Source of the DNA: Flammeovirga yaeyamensis | Lineage (GTDB): Bacteria > Bacteroidota > Bacteroidia > Cytophagales > Flammeovirgaceae | Length of the DNA: 64,000 nt | Direction: 5' to 3' | NCBI RefSeq assembly: GCF_018736045.1 | Contig: NZ_CP076133.1 | Span: 1,922,001-1,986,000 of the forward strand | Part shown: one piece after another, positions 38,060 through 46,992 of the stretch | Numbering within the stretch: the first letter of the stretch is position 1 | Layout of the letters: every line of letters starts with the position of its first letter | Position numbers and translations under genes: made by a program | Notes under the pieces: model-generated | Told to the model about the DNA's origin: nothing | The model's database searches: none | The model's input: the letters and a program-made list of their open reading frames with translations, nothing else

Positions 38060-40090
38060 TTATAAGTTATTCCAAATCACTGGCATGAAGACTGTCATTT
38101 CTGACTCTCCTCTGTTTGACCAAGAGAAATATGGAACCATTTTGATCGTCGATTCTGTAAACTCAGGTTTAGATACTGTAGAATACATACTCGCTTCGAT
38201 CGATTGATCTTTTCTGATTAGGATTGGTGCTTCTATAGTAGCCACACCACCTAAGAAATCCTTTTCATAATTTACTTTTAGAGGAGCACCGCCTTTGATG
38301 TACACATCAAGAATTTTTGATCCTTCAGGTAGATCTGGAGTTTCAACACAGTATACAATTGGCCCTCTTCTTACTGCAACTTGGTTTCTAGCTTCTTCCA
38401 CTAATGGATTGGCCTCTACCAATTTCACGTCCATTGGCATATCAATAGTGATGATATCACCTTTCTTCCACTTTCTATTTACAGTAGTAAATTTACCTGC
38501 TACTACTTCTGATTCAACAGCTTCACCATTTACTTTTACAGTAGTACCGTGTGCCCAATCAGGAATACGAAGCATCATATCAAATGGCTTTTTCTTCGCT
38601 TTTTCTACAGTAATATTTACTGCTCCTTCCCATGGGTAATTTGTTACTTGATTTAAGATGATGTCAGAACCATCTTCCAACTTCGTTTCCAATCTGTTAC
38701 CACCATACATGTTTACTGCGATACCATCATTTGATAAGCTGTAAGCCCAGTTCGCTGATTTTGCTACAGTTCTTACAATGTTTGGAGGACAGCAGAAGCA
38801 CTCTAAATAGGGCTCTCTGTGAGGAGTTTCTGTATTGTGCTTAGAATAATCTCTTGATCCTTGAACCATTCTCAAAGGATTAGAGTAGAAGTAATCTTTA
38901 CCTTCAATTGAAATACCAGACAAACCTGAGTTATATAATACCAACTCCATAATATCAGCATACTTCGACTCACCGTGTAAACCTAACATTCTGTAAGAGA
39001 ACATCGAGTTACATACATTCGCACACGTTTCATTGTAAGCTGTCATGTTTGGCATCATGTAAGCATCAATAAAACCTTCTTCAATTTTATCTCTGTTTGT
39101 CGAAGCACCATAGTGGGCTTGACCTACTGCACCTGTTACGTACATTTTCTTATCCGTAACGTTCTCCCATAAACGATCTAAAGCATCTACTAAAGCTTTT
39201 TCACCTGTTTCAGCAGCTACATCAGCAGCACCTGCATAATAATACAATGCTAAAACTGCGTGTCCTACTGCTTCATCAGCTTCTCTTAATGGCACTCTTT
39301 CTTGTACCATATCACCAATTGGGTAACCTTTCGTTTCAGGAGTTTCTTCTACTTTATATTTACCTCTATTGTTGATAAATCTTTCTGCTAAATCAAGATA
39401 TTTTTTATCTCCTGTAGTTCTGTACATTTCAACTAGACCCATAATTTGTGTTTGGTTAAAACCAAAACGACCATATCTAGGATCATCAGTATTGAATGTT
39501 TTATATAATAAGTCAGCATGCTTGATAGCAATGTTTAAGAAGTTATCCTGACCAGTAATTCTATGATGAATACAAGCAGATGTCAATAAGTGACCCGTAT
39601 TATACATCTCATGGTACTTACGGTTTTCATATCTATCAACATTGCTTCTTAGTTGAACTTGAGTTTGTAAATAACCATCCTCTTCTTGTGCTTTAGCAAT
39701 AATATCGACGTAACCATCAATTTCTTCAAGCAACTTTTTATCTCCATTTTGAGCATACACATACATCGCTGCTTCCATCCACTTGTAGAAGTCACCGTCA
39801 TGCCAATGCATACCCTTATGCTTACCTTCTTTTAAACCCGCAGCAATTTTAAAGTTGTTTAGCGCATGTCCTACTTCACCAGTAAGCACCTCTCCCATAT
39901 ATGGAACCATAGAATGCTCTGCAGTATGAAATTTATCTGCCCAAAATCCTTCAGTCCACTTACAGTCGCCTATATTAATTGATTTTAGATGTACGTGAGG
40001 TGTCTCACCTTGTCCTAAAATTCCCTTTTCTTGTGCTAGTGACATATTCGACATCATTGCCGCACATGCCAAAACTAATAATTTTTTCAT
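38060..40090 (-). CDS. glycoside hydrolase family 127 (DUF1680) enzyme
   Basis: This 676-residue protein has a signal peptide (MKKLLVLACAAMMSNMSLAQ) and the GH127 (alpha/alpha)6-barrel region (about residues 35-440) followed by a C-terminal beta domain. The catalytic Glu354 lies in AYNETCANVCNSMF, and the zinc-cysteine cluster CFCCPPN is at residues 431-437. GH127 was first known for beta-L-arabinofuranosidase. In carrageenan PULs of marine Bacteroidota, family members act as 3,6-anhydro-D-galactosidases, as I recall from Zobellia. Its position at the head of the anhydrogalactose operon favours that second role. Substrate preference is inference. Confidence 0.88.
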   Translation of the reverse strand: MKKLLVLACAAMMSNMSLAQEKGILGQGETPHVHLKSINIGDCKWTEGFWADKFHTAEHSMVPYMGEVLTGEVGHALNNFKIAAGLKEGKHKGMHWHDGDFYKWMEAAMYVYAQNGDKKLLEEIDGYVDIIAKAQEEDGYLQTQVQLRSNVDRYENRKYHEMYNTGHLLTSACIHHRITGQDNFLNIAIKHADLLYKTFNTDDPRYGRFGFNQTQIMGLVEMYRTTGDKKYLDLAERFINNRGKYKVEETPETKGYPIGDMVQERVPLREADEAVGHAVLALYYYAGAADVAAETGEKALVDALDRLWENVTDKKMYVTGAVGQAHYGASTNRDKIEEGFIDAYMMPNMTAYNETCANVCNSMFSYRMLGLHGESKYADIMELVLYNSGLSGISIEGKDYFYSNPLRMVQGSRDYSKHNTETPHREPYLECFCCPPNIVRTVAKSANWAYSLSNDGIAVNMYGGNRLETKLEDGSDIILNQVTNYPWEGAVNITVEKAKKKPFDMMLRIPDWAHGTTVKVNGEAVESEVVAGKFTTVNRKWKKGDIITIDMPMDVKLVEANPLVEEARNQVAVRRGPIVYCVETPDLPEGSKILDVYIKGGAPLKVNYEKDFLGGVATIEAPILIRKDQSIEASMYSTVSKPEFTESTIKMVPYFSWSNRGESEMTVFMPVIWNNL

Positions 40091-40153
40091 TTGATAATAT
40101 TGATAATTAATCTTCTAAGAATTGATAACCGAGATATTTACTATAAAAAATTT

Positions 40154-40202
40154 GTTCATTTCTATGAACCTGAGATCGACAAAAAATATTTATTATCGAT
40201 CT
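40154..40202. promoter_or_regulatory. inverted repeats upstream of the GH127 operon
   Basis: GTTCAT-TTCT-ATGAAC (40154-40169) and AGATCGA...TCGATCT (40173-40179 and 40196-40202) lie within 120 bp upstream of the GH127 start. The AGATCGAC core also occurs upstream of susC (50214). Confidence 0.35.
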
Positions 40203-40303
40203 TAAGTTATAATGTAAAAGTAGACGTATTTAGGGGTAAAGAATTCCTAAAAATTATCATTTGAATATAAAAAATTAGCCTAATTTACCCTTATGAGTAT
40301 TTG

Positions 40304-40341
40304 ATATAAAAAATAGGCCTCTCTGAAACAGAAAGGCCTAT
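40304..40341 (-). terminator. terminator of the large GH16 gene
   Basis: On the minus strand ATAGGCCTTTCTG pairs with CAGAGAGGCCTAT and is followed by TTTTTATA. Confidence 0.75.
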
Positions 40342-40364
40342 AATGAAGACATAGGTGGTGTCTT

Positions 40365-43361
40365 CTATTTTATAATTAACTTTGATGTTTGCGTCAGTGT
40401 ATCTGTTACAATTTGAATGATGTAGATACCTTCTGCTATTTGGAGTTCTTCTGGAGCAATTCTAATATTCGATTGGTTATTAAATCCAACAGAATAAATA
40501 GTATGTCCTTGTAAATCGATAAGTTGAACTGTACCTGTAGCTTTCTGATTCCAACCCACTTTTAAAGCACCTGATGAATATGGGTTAGGATATACATAAC
40601 TGTTCACCGATGTGAAGTTATCAATATTCGTCACTTTGCCAGATGAAGACGAAACGCTCCATAAAAATTCTGTAGCTCCCTCTAAAGTGGCATTTGCTAG
40701 TAACGGTTGGTTGACATTACTCGCATCAACTGCTAAATACAATCCATTAATTTTTGCTTTTATCAAAAGATTACCTGATGCTGCAAGCTCAAACGTAAAT
40801 TTCTGACGATCAAAAATACCTGTTGCACCACATTTTATTGGCGTACCTGTACCTGATGCTGCCGTCACGAATTTATTCGTATTTGCATTTTGTAATACCA
40901 TATAACCATCTGATTCAATCACAATATATTCTTCCAATGAAGTAACCATAGTTTCTGTTGCTTGCAAAGCTGTTCCTGAACCTAAATTCACGGTTACGTA
41001 TTCACTATCAAGTGTGCTCAACCAAATTTGTGAACCTGCCTCTGGTAATGTTGAACCTACCGGAGGTTGTCCATTGTCTATAGCACTTACTGTAACCAGA
41101 CAAGTAGCAGTAAAACCACCATCCGTTGTCGTTACTGTCACCGTCGCTGTTCCTTCAGCAATTGCCGAAACTACTCCATCCACAACACTTGCTACTGAAG
41201 TATTAGATGATGACCATGAAATAGATGCATCTGTAGCATTCGCAGGTAGCACTGTTGCTAGCAAGCTATAAGATCCACCTTCATCTAAATCCAATGTACT
41301 ATTTGATAATTGAACAGATTCTACAGAAACATTTGGCTCTCCTTCAGTCACTTCTTCCAGCGACCAATCATCTACATAATATTGTCCGCCTTCGTTATTC
41401 CAAAACCAAACTCTATATTGTTGTTGTGCGCTACCTGTAGTAAAAGTGATACTTTGTTTTTCATAGTTAGTTGAGGTAATTAATGCGTTTTCTATAAATG
41501 TAGAAGTAGTATAATTGGTCACACCTAAATAAACAGATTGACCTTGAGACCCCACTTTACCGTAAGCACTTAATGTATATGTTTTATTTGGAGCAAGAGT
41601 AACAATTTGATTAATTGATCCATTGCCGTTCACAAATCCAGCATTCGAACCAGATAATACTTGAGCAGAACCAACAGAAGCATTACCTTCTAAATTCCAC
41701 TTCGACATATCTGTCAATTCAAATCCTGGGTTGTGAATTAAATTCATGTTTTTATTTACTGTAACCGTTGCAGAAGCAGTAAAGCTTCCATCGTTTGTTG
41801 TTACAGTTACCGTTGCTGTTCCTTCGTTTACACCTGTAACTACTCCGTTAGATACAGTTGCAACATTGGTATTTGAACAGCTCCAAGTCACACCTTTATT
41901 AGAAGCATTAGAAGGTGTGACTGTTGCCGAAAGATTGGCTGTTGCTGTTTCATAAATACTTACTGATGATACTGATAAGCTCACTCCATCTACAGGAACA
42001 ACTACTATATCACCCTCATCTCCAACAACAATTTGGAAATTATCTACAGATGCTTCTGTTGATGACCAGAACCATAATCTATAATTTGCTTCTTGTGCAC
42101 CAGTAGTAAATGTGATAGAACCATTATCAAAAGAAGTGGATGTGAATTCATAATTTTTCACCAATTCATTTGATATCGCTTCATTAATACCAAAGTATGC
42201 CTTTGTTCCATTAGATTTTACCTTACCGCTTGCAGTAATAGTGTATGTTGTATTTGCAGCTAACGTTATGTTTTGTGCTACACTACCGTTGTTTACAGTA
42301 ACACCATAATTTCCATTAGCTACATCAGAAGTTTGGATTTCGTGAATACCCGAACCTGCATTCCAATAGTTCAGAGAACCTTCTTCGAAATCAGGGTTGC
42401 CAATTTCCCCTAAACCCAATTCAGGATTATTGTTTGTCCCTGTTTTTTCCCAAACTCTCACATAATCTACAAACATAGTTGTAGGCATACCCGGCAATGC
42501 TGCTTTTGCTCTTTCATTGGTTTCTGGATTCACCGCATTGTTTCGGTTGTTGTAAAACTCAACAAATGGCTTTCTTAAACCTAAAGAAAGCGTCACGTTC
42601 ATTGGTCTGTACCAATACGTATTTGGCTTTCTACCGATTTCAACACCATCTACATACCAAATAATTTCTTGCTCGTTTACCTCACAACCATAAATATGGT
42701 ATTCATCTCTTGGATCCCAAGGTGCACGGTATTTTAGCAATTGCTCATCCGGATGCATTTTAGGTCTTCTCCAAACACTTTCATTTCCTTGCTTTACTAC
42801 TGCGTGCAAGTTATGATCCATGTCTTGGATATCATCTTGATGTCCTTCGTACCAATCAAATTGTTGTAATTCTACTACATCAATTTCACTGTAAACTGTT
42901 TGACCATTGCCTACTGAATGATCAAAATTAGAGAATAACCAGAATGATGGACAAACCCCTTCACCAATAGAAGCACCTTTAATTTTTGCTTCATAATAGC
43001 CATAAGTAAATGTTTGATAGGATTTAAGAATACCTGATTTAAAATAGGTATCTCCATCGTTTTGGTTGTTAGGATTCTGACGCATTGTCAATTCTGCAAC
43101 ACCGTCTACAATCTTAACATTGTTTGCATTGTCCCACTTCCATGCTGTCGTATTTGGAAGATTTCCTGTACGAATCCATTTCGCCCAATCGGGAGAATCT
43201 CCATTGAATTCGTCCGATGCACTCCATCGGATTTCCCACTCATCGTTGGGATTGGCAGTTTTAGTTGGTTTTTGTGCCATTAGTTGGACCGACACAAAAA
43301 GCATTAGTGTAGATAAAAGACAAATCTTTGTTGTCTTTAAGAGTGTAAAATAGTAAGTCAT
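40365..43361 (-). CDS. cgkA: GH16 kappa-carrageenase-like enzyme, multidomain, T9SS-secreted
   Basis: The start is the ATG at 43361 (MTYYFTLLKTTKICLLSTLM, signal peptide ending in LMAQ); the upstream frame is not conserved-looking. It is about 998 residues. The GH16 domain (about residues 40-310) has the catalytic motif EIDVVE (Glu159/Asp161/Glu164) and kappa-carrageenase-like EIIWYVDGVEIGRKPNTYWYRPMNVTLSLGLR. Then come a CBM-like module, a BIG2 domain (VSLSVSSVSIYETATANLSA), a second CBM-like module, a second BIG2 domain, a beta-trefoil-like segment (about residues 785-925) and a T9SS sorting domain (VYPNPYSSGALKVGW). It is expected at the cell surface, cutting carrageenan before import. The gene symbol is by resemblance only. 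It has its own terminator. Confidence 0.85.
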   Translation of the reverse strand: MTYYFTLLKTTKICLLSTLMLFVSVQLMAQKPTKTANPNDEWEIRWSASDEFNGDSPDWAKWIRTGNLPNTTAWKWDNANNVKIVDGVAELTMRQNPNNQNDGDTYFKSGILKSYQTFTYGYYEAKIKGASIGEGVCPSFWLFSNFDHSVGNGQTVYSEIDVVELQQFDWYEGHQDDIQDMDHNLHAVVKQGNESVWRRPKMHPDEQLLKYRAPWDPRDEYHIYGCEVNEQEIIWYVDGVEIGRKPNTYWYRPMNVTLSLGLRKPFVEFYNNRNNAVNPETNERAKAALPGMPTTMFVDYVRVWEKTGTNNNPELGLGEIGNPDFEEGSLNYWNAGSGIHEIQTSDVANGNYGVTVNNGSVAQNITLAANTTYTITASGKVKSNGTKAYFGINEAISNELVKNYEFTSTSFDNGSITFTTGAQEANYRLWFWSSTEASVDNFQIVVGDEGDIVVVPVDGVSLSVSSVSIYETATANLSATVTPSNASNKGVTWSCSNTNVATVSNGVVTGVNEGTATVTVTTNDGSFTASATVTVNKNMNLIHNPGFELTDMSKWNLEGNASVGSAQVLSGSNAGFVNGNGSINQIVTLAPNKTYTLSAYGKVGSQGQSVYLGVTNYTTSTFIENALITSTNYEKQSITFTTGSAQQQYRVWFWNNEGGQYYVDDWSLEEVTEGEPNVSVESVQLSNSTLDLDEGGSYSLLATVLPANATDASISWSSSNTSVASVVDGVVSAIAEGTATVTVTTTDGGFTATCLVTVSAIDNGQPPVGSTLPEAGSQIWLSTLDSEYVTVNLGSGTALQATETMVTSLEEYIVIESDGYMVLQNANTNKFVTAASGTGTPIKCGATGIFDRQKFTFELAASGNLLIKAKINGLYLAVDASNVNQPLLANATLEGATEFLWSVSSSSGKVTNIDNFTSVNSYVYPNPYSSGALKVGWNQKATGTVQLIDLQGHTIYSVGFNNQSNIRIAPEELQIAEGIYIIQIVTDTLTQTSKLIIK

Positions 43362-43571
43362 AATATGCTGGTAAAAATTTACTGAAACCACTTTGGTTTC
43401 ATCAAGTAAATAATTCATTATCGCCACAATTTATAGATTAACACACCCCTTAACTTCTTGATTTTTAACCTGCTCTAATCAAAAATTAACTAGTTGTTTT
43501 ATAACACTTTGCACTATTAATTTTGCTTCTGAAATCGAATATTTAACTACTCTAAATCAATAAATTAGAAC

Positions 43572-43602
43572 AAAAAAAAGCTGTCACCCGAAAGTGACAG
43601 CT
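43572..43602 (-). terminator. terminator of the susCD-lipoprotein operon
   Basis: On the minus strand AGCTGTCAC pairs with GTGACAGCT, followed by eight T. Confidence 0.85.
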
Positions 43603-43641
43603 CTTATCAAAATTATTCAAATATATCGCAATTCAATAAAT

Positions 43642-45273
43642 TTACGGTCTTCTTTGGTAATGTGAAACATTGATATTATCAATATGTACAGTGCAATTTT
43701 TATCACCAGTTTGAGCAATTTTAATTGCCATACTAAATGACTCTAGTACATTAGTTATATCAAGTACATCTTCCATATGATACCATTGTCCTTCAGGTAA
43801 TCCACCAATAGAGTGGGCTTTCTCTGCACCACCTGCACCCCAGTTAATATACATACGAATATTTGTAGCAAACTGATTAGGTACTGACGGATCAATATTT
43901 CCTGAATTTTCTTCTAGGTATAAATCAAACGAGATCTTCACTTTGTTACCTGCATCAGGATGTGGAGAATAAGGGAATCTATGTAGCTCTCCATTTGAGA
44001 ATGGTGAAACAACTGTACCATTACCCCATGCACCTACACCATTGTATGGGTTTACAGAAATTTTCAAACTTTTCGAACCTGATGTTACATGCTCTGATGT
44101 TTTTTCTAACGTGTTCGTAAAGTCACCACCTAACCAATCAGGTTGTCCTGCGTTCCAGTTAACTGAAGCATCTTCCATATCGTAATCAAAACCACCTTCT
44201 TTTAATAGGTTTAAAGAATAAACTTCTAGTTCTTCGTCTGTAAATGATGTCGCTCTAGCAGCATCAGCAGATTCTAATCTACCTTCAGTGAATGAAACAG
44301 TGACCATATCATCATTATAGATAACTTCAGTACCTAAATCAAGAATCACCTTACTTGCATCATCCGGATCAAGGAATGCATCTACAATTTCAGGATTAAT
44401 TGTCGCACCTTTTGCTGTTTGAATAACTACACTAAAGTCCTCTTTGTTAAGAGAATTAGCATTTAAACCTCTTGAGAATTTGATTGTAGGTTTTTGACTC
44501 GCATTCGATGCCACTTCCTCTAATGTTAATGGCTCATCAGAACGAACACACTTCACAAAATCAACTACTGCTAAGGTATCTGAACTCATTGGTTGTGGAC
44601 GTAAGAACACTGGTGCAATGCTGTATACTTTATCTAAAGTAACGTATTTCACATCGAAAGTACCCATTTCAGCATTTTGAGCTAACAACTCAGCCCCAAA
44701 AAATTCACCTTGAATTTGAGTAGGATTACCTTCTGCTTGATAAGTGAAACGTAAAACACTTCCAAAAGGAATGTCTTTAGGAGTTTCTACATTTTCTAAT
44801 GGAATCTCATCACCCAAAGTACCATCTGTATTTAAGATGTTTGCTTTTACTGATTTTAATTCCACTTTAGGCATTACTGTTACAGTAATAACAGTATCAA
44901 TCTCATTCGTTTCTCTTGGAGTTTCTTCAGTACCTACATAAGCATTCCCTTTGAATACTTGATGTAATTTCACATCATATGTACCGACCATATGGAAAAC
45001 CCCTCTTACCTGAACATCTTCAGGATTACCTTCTACAGTTACAGTATCATCGCCTGGGAAGATCCACTGACGACTTTCGACACCTTGTGAAACATCGGCA
45101 AAATCAATGTGTTGATTCATGTTGATGATGTTTCCATTACCAGATTGGGAGATTTTAATTACACTATGGTTTGGTGTAATCACTTCTGGATTATTCATCA
45201 CCTCACCACATCCTACTAAAAGTAGGAATAGTGAAGCTAGAAATATATAACTATTTTTTAATATTGATTTCAT
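43642..45273 (-). CDS. PKD-domain lipoprotein, probable surface glycan-binding protein
   Basis: This 543-residue protein has a lipoprotein signal (MKSILKNSYIFLASLFLLLVGC). It is followed by a PKD-like domain near residues 35-110 (MNQHIDFADVSQGVESRQWIFPGDD, FHMVGTYDVKLHQV), Ig-like strands and a C-terminal jelly-roll region (residues 370-540; VSPFSNGELHRFPYSPHPDAG, KISFDLYLEENSGN). It directly follows SusD with an 11-bp gap and ends at a terminator. That position in a PUL, and the domain mix, are those of a SusE/F-position surface glycan-binding protein that captures carrageenan chains. There is no catalytic motif. Confidence 0.75.
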   Translation of the reverse strand: MKSILKNSYIFLASLFLLLVGCGEVMNNPEVITPNHSVIKISQSGNGNIINMNQHIDFADVSQGVESRQWIFPGDDTVTVEGNPEDVQVRGVFHMVGTYDVKLHQVFKGNAYVGTEETPRETNEIDTVITVTVMPKVELKSVKANILNTDGTLGDEIPLENVETPKDIPFGSVLRFTYQAEGNPTQIQGEFFGAELLAQNAEMGTFDVKYVTLDKVYSIAPVFLRPQPMSSDTLAVVDFVKCVRSDEPLTLEEVASNASQKPTIKFSRGLNANSLNKEDFSVVIQTAKGATINPEIVDAFLDPDDASKVILDLGTEVIYNDDMVTVSFTEGRLESADAARATSFTDEELEVYSLNLLKEGGFDYDMEDASVNWNAGQPDWLGGDFTNTLEKTSEHVTSGSKSLKISVNPYNGVGAWGNGTVVSPFSNGELHRFPYSPHPDAGNKVKISFDLYLEENSGNIDPSVPNQFATNIRMYINWGAGGAEKAHSIGGLPEGQWYHMEDVLDITNVLESFSMAIKIAQTGDKNCTVHIDNINVSHYQRRP

Positions 45274-45284
45274 AGAATTATGAC

Positions 45285-46979
45285 TTAAAGTGCTTCGTTA
45301 GCTTGCTTTTCAGCCGCTGGAATAGGGAAATAATCGTGTCTAGATGATTCGTAGAAGTTCCAGTTATTTACGAAATCCGGACGTACTCTTTGCTCGATAA
45401 ATAAAGGAGCTTTTAGAGGTGCATTAGGATCGTAATCAGCGATACGCTGATTCTCATCGTTATGTAGCGTAGTAAATACTTCTTTTACTATACCCCATCT
45501 AACTAAATCTCTCCATCTTGAGTTTTCGAACCCTAACTCTGTAGGTCTTTCTACCATTCTTAAGTGAGTTCTTACATTTTCGATTGTTGCAGGAACAACT
45601 GGTCTTGCACCGTGTAAGTCTCTTGAGATATGCAATTGTGGAATACCACCTGAACTGATATAGTCCGCTAATGTTACAACACCCGCTCTTGCTCTTACTT
45701 TGTCAATATATTCGATCGCAACGTTAAGGTTGTTTTCTCCTTCTAAAACTGCTTCAGCATACATTAAGTACACATCTGCTAATCTCATGTGTTTGAAGTG
45801 GATAGATGATCTCCATTCAGGATCTTCTACATCTAAGTGGTACCAGTTAGCATATTTCTTTACATAACTTGACTCACCGAATGTCCATCTTCTTGGCACT
45901 TCTGCTTTTAAATCTGCAGGAGTTTTATTGTAATATAACCCTTCTGCATCTCTACCAGCTAGAGTAGCTGAATATCTTGGTGAGTGACCTGAAGAATTTG
46001 GAATTGAGTCTGCAGTAAATAACTCATGTGCCCAATATGTAGGCATTAACGATTGCCATCCACCTAAAGAATAAGGACCTAACCATCTTGCCAGAGTTGA
46101 TGACTCCGCACCTGGTGTACCAGGGCTATCATCTACAATACCTGAGTTAGGAGTACCTGGGTTAACAGAACCATCGAATGGCACTTCCATAATAGACTCT
46201 GAATTGTAAATTACATCGTGTCTAAAGTTCTCAGCATATTGAGAAGTTAATGAGTAAAGACCAGAGTCAATTACTTTTTTAAATTCAGCTGCTGCTTTTG
46301 TCCAATCTTTGTTGTATAGGTGAACTTTACCCATCAAAGTAGTCGCCATACCCCAAGTAGCTTTACCTAAAAGTGCTTCAGGACGAGTTAATGGAAGTTC
46401 AGCCATTGCAAACTCTAAATCCGGAATAATTACTTGGTTAGTCACCTCCTCTAAAGAAGAAAAAGGAACATTGTGATTTGTTGTCTTAGAAGACAATTTA
46501 ATTACACCACCACCATATGAGTGTGCTAATTCAAAGTAGAAGAATGCTCTTAAGAAACGAGCTTCCGCTATAAGTTCTGTCTTTCTTTCTTCTGATAATA
46601 CCTCCATAGTTGGGATATTATCAATTACTTGATTAGCTCTGAAAATACCAGTATATAATTCTGCCCATTTGTTGAATACAGGGGTATCATTATCAGGAAT
46701 AGTAAATTCAGTATAAGGATAATGTCTTACCCAATCGTTGGTACCACCCATGTCACTTCTAATCATGTCATAAGTTAAGTTACCACCACTAACCGATTGG
46801 AATTGTAGTGCTGCATAGGCTGTAGTTAATGCTGCCTCTGCATCAGATTCTGTTTTCCAGAATGTCTCTTCTGTTAACGCATTCGGGTTGTTTCTCGTAA
46901 GAAAACTATCATGATCACACGAAGTTAAAACCACCAAGCTTGCGAAAAGGAATATTAATTTATTTTTTAAAGTATTCAT
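45285..46979 (-). CDS. susD: SusD/RagB-family glycan-binding lipoprotein
   Basis: This 564-residue protein has a lipoprotein signal (MNTLKNKLIFLFASLVVLTSC) followed by the SusD start DSFLTRNNPNALTEETFWKTESDAEAALTTAYAAL. The TPR-type helices include EERKTELIAEARFLRAFFYFELAHSYGG, and the late motif is FKHMRLADVYLMYAEAVLE, then PTELGFENSRWRDLVRWG. It forms the lid over the SusC transporter on the outer face of the outer membrane and binds the oligosaccharide to be imported. It lies 13 bp after the susC stop and before the PKD lipoprotein in one operon. The ligand, presumably carrageenan oligosaccharides, is inferred. Confidence 0.96.
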   Translation of the reverse strand: MNTLKNKLIFLFASLVVLTSCDHDSFLTRNNPNALTEETFWKTESDAEAALTTAYAALQFQSVSGGNLTYDMIRSDMGGTNDWVRHYPYTEFTIPDNDTPVFNKWAELYTGIFRANQVIDNIPTMEVLSEERKTELIAEARFLRAFFYFELAHSYGGGVIKLSSKTTNHNVPFSSLEEVTNQVIIPDLEFAMAELPLTRPEALLGKATWGMATTLMGKVHLYNKDWTKAAAEFKKVIDSGLYSLTSQYAENFRHDVIYNSESIMEVPFDGSVNPGTPNSGIVDDSPGTPGAESSTLARWLGPYSLGGWQSLMPTYWAHELFTADSIPNSSGHSPRYSATLAGRDAEGLYYNKTPADLKAEVPRRWTFGESSYVKKYANWYHLDVEDPEWRSSIHFKHMRLADVYLMYAEAVLEGENNLNVAIEYIDKVRARAGVVTLADYISSGGIPQLHISRDLHGARPVVPATIENVRTHLRMVERPTELGFENSRWRDLVRWGIVKEVFTTLHNDENQRIADYDPNAPLKAPLFIEQRVRPDFVNNWNFYESSRHDYFPIPAAEKQANEAL

Positions 46980-46992
46980 AGTTTTATACTTT

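Noticed and set aside
33130-40090. Agar/L-anhydrogalactose pathway as the explanation
   Set aside because: Possible, but DgoK and GH127 together with kappa-carrageenase-like GH16 motifs favour the D form. Kept as an alternative only.
43362-43427. Upstream extension of the large GH16 gene
   Set aside because: The signal peptide only appears after the ATG at 43361; the extension is hydrophilic and looks like leader DNA.
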